A DNA stretch of 9,912 bases from Firmicutes bacterium UBA1768 (lineage in GTDB: Bacteria > Bacillota > Clostridia > Peptostreptococcales > Anaerovoracaceae), in the NCBI GenBank assembly GCA_002315335.1, contig DCGW01000082.1, forward strand, positions 7,608-17,519. Direction: 5' to 3'. Below are positions 5,968 to 9,912 of the stretch, one piece after another (position 1 is the first letter of the stretch; each line of letters starts with the position of its first letter). The position numbers were made by a program, and so were the translations under genes. The notes under the pieces were generated by a model. That model searched no databases. It was not told the DNA's origin and was given only the letters and a program-made list of their open reading frames with translations.

Positions 5968-8793
5968 TTATAAATATTTTTTCAGATACTGTCCTGTCAG
6001 AGAATCCTCGCACTCCGCTATCTCTTCCGGCGTTCCTTTAGCAACAAGAGTTCCTCCTCTGTCACCACCGCCCGGTCCAAGATCTATGATATAATCGCTG
6101 ACCTTGATAACATCGAGATTATGCTCTATCACTATGACAGTATTTCCGGCCTCAACGAGCCTGTTAAGCACCTGAATCAGCTTGTTTACGTCCTCAAAAT
6201 GAAGCCCTGTTGTCGGTTCATCCAAAATATATACTGTTTTTCCCGTGCTTCTCTTTGACAGCTCGGAAGCAAGCTTAATTCTCTGTGCCTCTCCGCCCGA
6301 AAGCTGCGTAGACGGCTGTCCTAACCTGATATAGCCCAGACCCACTTCGTGGAGTGTCTGAAGCTGTTTGAAAATTGCCGGAAAGTTTTTGAAAAAGTCA
6401 AGTGCCTCATCTACAGTCATTTCCAGCACATCATAAATGCTCTTCCCCTTGTATTTGACCTCCAAGGTTTCCCTGTTGTAGCGCTTGCCCTTGCAGACCT
6501 CACACGGAACATATACGTCGGGAAGGAAGTGCATCTCGATTTTTATTATGCCATCTCCCGAGCAGGATTCACACCTTCCGCCCTTCACATTAAAGGAAAA
6601 TCTGCCCTTCTGATAGCCTCTCGCCTTTGCATCGGGCAGGCCTGCAAAAAGGTCTCTTATGTGAGTAAAAACTCCCGTATAGGTCGCAGGATTTGACCTC
6701 GGAGTCCTTCCTATCGGTGACTGGTCAATATCTATTACCTTGTCTAAGTTTTCAAGCCCTTCTATTATATCATACTTTCCCGGTCTGGTCTTCGCCTTGT
6801 TGAGTTTTTCCGCCAAAGATTTATATAATATTTCATTAATCAGGCTCGATTTTCCCGAACCCGACACGCCTGTAATGCAGGTAAAGGTACCAAGCGGAAT
6901 GGAAACGTCAATATTCTTCAAATTATTCTCCGCTGCACCTCTTACTGTCAGCCAGCTGCCGTTTCCAGGTCTTCTGAAGGTCGGGACAGGAATTGACCTC
7001 TTTCCGGAAAGATATTGCCCCGTTAAGGACTCTTCCACCTTTATTATATCCTCTACGCTGCCCTCTGCAACAACCTCTCCTCCGTTGCTTCCGGCGCCGG
7101 GGCCTATGTCAATAATATAATCCGCTGCCTTCATGGTGTCTTCGTCATGCTCAACCACAATCAGGGTGTTGCCAGTATCTGTCAGCCTGCGAAGGGTTGC
7201 GAGCAGCTTGTCGTTATCGCTTTGGTGCAGTCCGATGCTCGGCTCATCCAGAATATATAATACGCCCATGAGACCTGAACCAATCTGAGTGGCCAGCCTT
7301 ATTCGCTGCGCCTCACCTCCCGAAAGCGTTCCAGCCATCCTTGAAAGGCAGAGGTAGTCCAGACCCACATTTTTCATAAATCCGAGACGCGCCTTGATTT
7401 CCTTTAATATTTCCGCAGCGATTTTCTCCTGATTCGGGGTGAATTTCAAAGTATCCACAAAGTCCAGAGCATTTGCTACGGACAGGTCTGTAAAGTCGAT
7501 TATGCTCTTGCCTCCAACCGTTACGGCAAGTACCTCAGGCTTCAGCTTCTTTCCATGACAGGTTCTGCAAGGGATGAAGCTCATATATTCCTCGATTTTT
7601 TCCTTGATATAATTTGAATTTGACTCCCTGTAACGGCGTTCGAGATTGTTGATTACCCCCTCAAAGGTCCTGTTTGAATGTGTTCTTGTGCCGCTGAACC
7701 TGCTCTCGTAGGTATAAGAAATAGGTGTTTCCGAACCGAACAGCACCGCATGCTTAAACTCTTCGCAAAGGTCCTTGTAAGGCTTGTTGAGATCCTCACC
7801 ATACTCCTTCGCAAGAGCTGTGATTATCTGATAAAAATAGCCGCCCTCGCCCATAGACGAGAATACGCTGCCCAACGCTCCGTCCAAAATACTTTTATCA
7901 GTATCTACCACAATGAGATCAGGGTCAACCCTCTGAATATAGCCTATTCCATTGCAGTCAGGGCAGGCTCCGAACGGTGAGTTGAAGGAAAACATCCTCG
8001 GCTCCATTTCAGGAATGCCCTCTCCGTGCTCAGGGCAGGCAAACTTGGTGCTGAATACCAGATTTTCACCACCTATAACGGCTGCAACCACTATTCCCTG
8101 AGTGTTGTCAAGAGCGACCTCCACGGAGTCGCTTATTCTGCTCTCTGCGCCTTCTCTGACAACAATTCTGTCTACAACTATTTCTATAGTATGCTTTTTC
8201 GTCTTTTCAAGCGATATTTCTTCCTCAGATAGATTATAGAGTTCTCCGTCAACCCTTACTCTGACAAAGCCATCCTTGCGAATTCTCTCTATCACCTTTA
8301 CATGCTCACCCTTTTTTTCGTGAACAACAGGCGCCATTATCATCAGCTTTGTGCCCTCCGGAAGGCTCATAATCTTGTCAACAATCTGATCTACGCTCTG
8401 CGAGGTGATTTCCCTGCCGCATACAGGGCAGTGTGGAGTTCCTACCCTCGCATAAAGAAGTCTGAGATAGTCGTAAATCTCTGTAACCGTACCGACTGTA
8501 GACCTCGGATTTCTCGATGTGGTTTTCTGGTCAATAGAAATTGCCGGCGAAAGGCCCTCAATAGTATCAACCTCGGCCTTATTGAGCTGTCCCAAAAATT
8601 GCCTTGCATATGAGGAAAGGCTTTCCACATACTTTCTCTGCCCCTCGGCATATATGGTGTCAAAGGCCAGCGTCGATTTTCCTGAGCCGGACAGGCCCGT
8701 AATTACCACAAGCTTATCCCTCGGAATATCGACATCTATATTTTTTAGATTGTGGGCTCTTGCCCCGCGTATAATAATGCTCTCGTTTTTCAC
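5968..8793 (-). CDS. uvrA: UvrA, excinuclease ABC subunit A
   Basis: UvrA is the damage-sensing ABC-type ATPase that loads UvrB onto lesions. The 941-residue protein is complete and of normal length. ATPase I has Walker [10 protein letters not shown] (33-41), signature LSGGEAQR (490-497) and Walker [14 protein letters not shown] (511-523). ATPase II has GVSGSGKSS (642-650), LSGGEAQR (831-838) and [12 protein letters not shown] (854-865). Zinc-binding pairs are visible at C122/C125, C277/C280, C409/C412, and C741/C744 with C764/C767, the last being the DNA-contacting zinc module. It is a cytoplasmic protein that works as a dimer. The start is GTG (8791-8793), supported by AGGGGA (8801-8806) 7 bases upstream and by the family N-terminus with the [11 protein letters not shown] motif at 9-19. 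It follows uvrB by 54 bases and precedes the isochorismatase-like gene by 36. Nothing is missing. Confidence 0.98.
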   Translation of the reverse strand: MKNESIIIRGARAHNLKNIDVDIPRDKLVVITGLSGSGKSTLAFDTIYAEGQRKYVESLSSYARQFLGQLNKAEVDTIEGLSPAISIDQKTTSRNPRSTVGTVTEIYDYLRLLYARVGTPHCPVCGREITSQSVDQIVDKIMSLPEGTKLMIMAPVVHEKKGEHVKVIERIRKDGFVRVRVDGELYNLSEEEISLEKTKKHTIEIVVDRIVVREGAESRISDSVEVALDNTQGIVVAAVIGGENLVFSTKFACPEHGEGIPEMEPRMFSFNSPFGACPDCNGIGYIQRVDPDLIVVDTDKSILDGALGSVFSSMGEGGYFYQIITALAKEYGEDLNKPYKDLCEEFKHAVLFGSETPISYTYESRFSGTRTHSNRTFEGVINNLERRYRESNSNYIKEKIEEYMSFIPCRTCHGKKLKPEVLAVTVGGKSIIDFTDLSVANALDFVDTLKFTPNQEKIAAEILKEIKARLGFMKNVGLDYLCLSRMAGTLSGGEAQRIRLATQIGSGLMGVLYILDEPSIGLHQSDNDKLLATLRRLTDTGNTLIVVEHDEDTMKAADYIIDIGPGAGSNGGEVVAEGSVEDIIKVEESLTGQYLSGKRSIPVPTFRRPGNGSWLTVRGAAENNLKNIDVSIPLGTFTCITGVSGSGKSSLINEILYKSLAEKLNKAKTRPGKYDIIEGLENLDKVIDIDQSPIGRTPRSNPATYTGVFTHIRDLFAGLPDAKARGYQKGRFSFNVKGGRCESCSGDGIIKIEMHFLPDVYVPCEVCKGKRYNRETLEVKYKGKSIYDVLEMTVDEALDFFKNFPAIFKQLQTLHEVGLGYIRLGQPSTQLSGGEAQRIKLASELSKRSTGKTVYILDEPTTGLHFEDVNKLIQVLNRLVEAGNTVIVIEHNLDVIKVSDYIIDLGPGGGDRGGTLVAKGTPEEIAECEDSLTGQYLKKYL

Positions 8794-8800
8794 AATCTGT

Positions 8801-8806
8801 TCCCCT
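8801..8806 (-). promoter_or_regulatory. Ribosome binding site of uvrA deciding the GTG start
   Basis: AGGGGA on the minus strand lies 7 bases before GTG 8791-8793. No ATG in the right frame lies closer to the family N-terminus. A second purine-rich AGGAGA (around 8815-8820) is too far from the GTG to be the main site. Confidence 0.6.
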
Positions 8807-8847
8807 GTTTGTTTCTCCTTTGTTTGTTAACAGTTACACTAACCCAG

Positions 8848-9912
8848 CTAAACCGTCAACTCAAATATTCTGTCTCTCAGCTCTGCGGCTCTTTCAAACT
8901 GCATATTTGCGGCGCAGTCCTTCATTTCCGCCTTCAGCTTTTCTATAAGCGCCTTTCTTTCCTTCGCGCTGAGTTCTTCAGCCGAGCCCGCATAGTAAAT
9001 GTCTGCCTCTTCAGCAACCTTGGTGGCTTCGATTTTTTCTCTTATGTTCTTCTTGACAGTCTGAGGTGTTATGCCGTTTTCTTCGTTATATTTCTTCTGA
9101 ACAGACCGTCTTCTTTCGGTCTCGTCGATAGCACGCTTCATCGACTTAGTAATAGTGTCCGCATACATTATTACTCTGCCGTTCACATTTCGTGCTGCTC
9201 TGCCTATGGTCTGAACCAGAGAGGTTTCCGTCCTGAGAAAGCCCTCCTTATCCGCATCCAGAATAGCAATAAGCGAAACCTCCGGCAAATCGAGACCTTC
9301 CCTAAGGAGGTTGATGCCAACTAAGACGTCAAATTCCCCTAACCTCAGGTCGCGAATTATTTCTGTCCTCTTCAGAGTCTCCGTGTCAGAATGCATGTAT
9401 CTGACCTTAACCCCCACATTTTCAAGATATGCGGTCAGGTCCTCAGCCATCTTCTTTGTTAAGGTTGTAACAAGCACTCGCTCGCCTCTTTCGGCAACCT
9501 TTCTTATCTCGAAGAGCAGGTCGTCCATCTGGCCTTCGCTCTTTCTTATTTCTATTTCAGGGTCAACAAGCCCTGTCGGCCTGATAAGCTGCTCGACAAA
9601 GACATTGTCGCTCTTTTCCTTTTCATAAGGAGCCGGCGTTGCGCTCACATAAATAGCCTGATTTATTGTCTGCCAGAACTCGTCAAACTGCATAGGTCTG
9701 TTGTCTAAGGCAGAAGGCAGTCTGAAGCCGTATTCCACCAGGCTTTCCTTTCTCGACCTGTCTCCCGCGTACATGGCCCTCAGCTGAGGTATCATAACAT
9801 GAGACTCGTCTATTACAAGAAGGAAGTCGTCTGGGAAGTAGTCTATTAGCGTATATGGTCTTGCTCCTGGTGCGAGCCCGGTTAAGTGCCTTGAGTAGTT
9901 CTCAATTCCCTT
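8848..9912 (-). CDS. uvrB: UvrB, excinuclease ABC subunit B (C-terminal part, cut by right edge)
   Basis: UvrB is the superfamily 2 helicase-like subunit that verifies damage and recruits UvrC. The window holds the last 354 residues. The frame stays open to base 9912 (first residues [12 protein letters not shown]), so the Met at 9793-9795 is internal and not the start. Compared with a usual length near 660, about 300 N-terminal residues, with Walker A and the beta-hairpin, lie outside. Seen in fragment numbering: motif II VIDESHV (33-39), ATPAPYE (91-97), motif [11 protein letters not shown] (202-211), motif [15 protein letters not shown] (234-246), and the C-terminal UVR domain (about 323-351, with FERAAELRD). 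The UVR domain pairs with the similar FERAAKYRD segment in the UvrC of this window. The stop is TAG at 8848-8850. No defect is visible in the part present. Confidence 0.97.
   Translation of the reverse strand, partial: KGIENYSRHLTGLAPGARPYTLIDYFPDDFLLVIDESHVMIPQLRAMYAGDRSRKESLVEYGFRLPSALDNRPMQFDEFWQTINQAIYVSATPAPYEKEKSDNVFVEQLIRPTGLVDPEIEIRKSEGQMDDLLFEIRKVAERGERVLVTTLTKKMAEDLTAYLENVGVKVRYMHSDTETLKRTEIIRDLRLGEFDVLVGINLLREGLDLPEVSLIAILDADKEGFLRTETSLVQTIGRAARNVNGRVIMYADTITKSMKRAIDETERRRSVQKKYNEENGITPQTVKKNIREKIEATKVAEEADIYYAGSAEELSAKERKALIEKLKAEMKDCAANMQFERAAELRDRIFELTV

Noticed and set aside
8794..8847. Terminator or promoter between uvrB and uvrA
   Set aside because: The 54-base gap has only a 4-pair GTTA/TAAC palindrome and no U-run or convincing -35/-10 pair, so cotranscription is the simpler reading.
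8752..9324. 190-residue open frame on the + strand across the uvrB-uvrA junction
   Set aside because: It is antisense to two unmistakable genes and its translation is cysteine- and leucine-rich noise with no recognisable domain.

Overview
The window is a stretch of chromosome from what looks like a low-to-mid GC Gram-positive anaerobe of the Clostridia. That reading rests on strong AGGAGG-type ribosome binding sites, clostridial-style Uvr proteins and the pairing of a clostridial cysteine-hydrolase-like gene with nicotinate phosphoribosyltransferase. I cannot name a genus from the sequence alone. All supported genes lie on the minus strand, so transcription runs from the right edge to the left.

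From right to left: the C-terminal half of uvrB (cut by the window edge), a complete uvrA, a 212-residue isochorismatase-family protein, pncB (nicotinate phosphoribosyltransferase), a complete uvrC, a six-unit tandem repeat, an AAA_14/DUF4143 ATPase with its own promoter, and a frameshifted remnant of an unrecognised gene at the left edge. Gaps between the uvrB-to-uvrC genes are short (54, 36, 9 and about 60 bases) and no intrinsic terminator is visible, so these five genes may be cotranscribed.

Two themes are combined. UvrA, UvrB and UvrC form the bacterial nucleotide excision repair machine: UvrA2-UvrB finds damage, UvrB verifies it and UvrC cuts on both sides. Between uvrA and uvrC sit two genes resembling the nicotinamidase and nicotinate phosphoribosyltransferase steps of NAD salvage. 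The nicotinamidase-like protein has lost its catalytic Asp and Cys and a metal-binding His, so it is probably not a working nicotinamidase of the usual mechanism.

The most unusual structure lies between uvrC and the ATPase gene. Six perfect copies of an 11-base core (TCATTCAGTCA on the + strand) are spaced at exactly 23 bases. On the coding strand each core reads TGA-C-TGA-A-TGA, a stop in all three frames. The first copy from the right carries the uvrC stop codon. The last sits inside the -35/-10 spacer of the ATPase promoter, as an operator would. UvrC also carries a 100-residue acidic, cysteine-containing insertion placed exactly after the fourth Fe-S cysteine. The left 1.6 kb (ATPase and broken gene) looks like accessory DNA attached to a conserved repair cluster. 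There is no gene-free stretch longer than 300 bases, and I saw no tRNA, rRNA, CRISPR array or insertion sequence.
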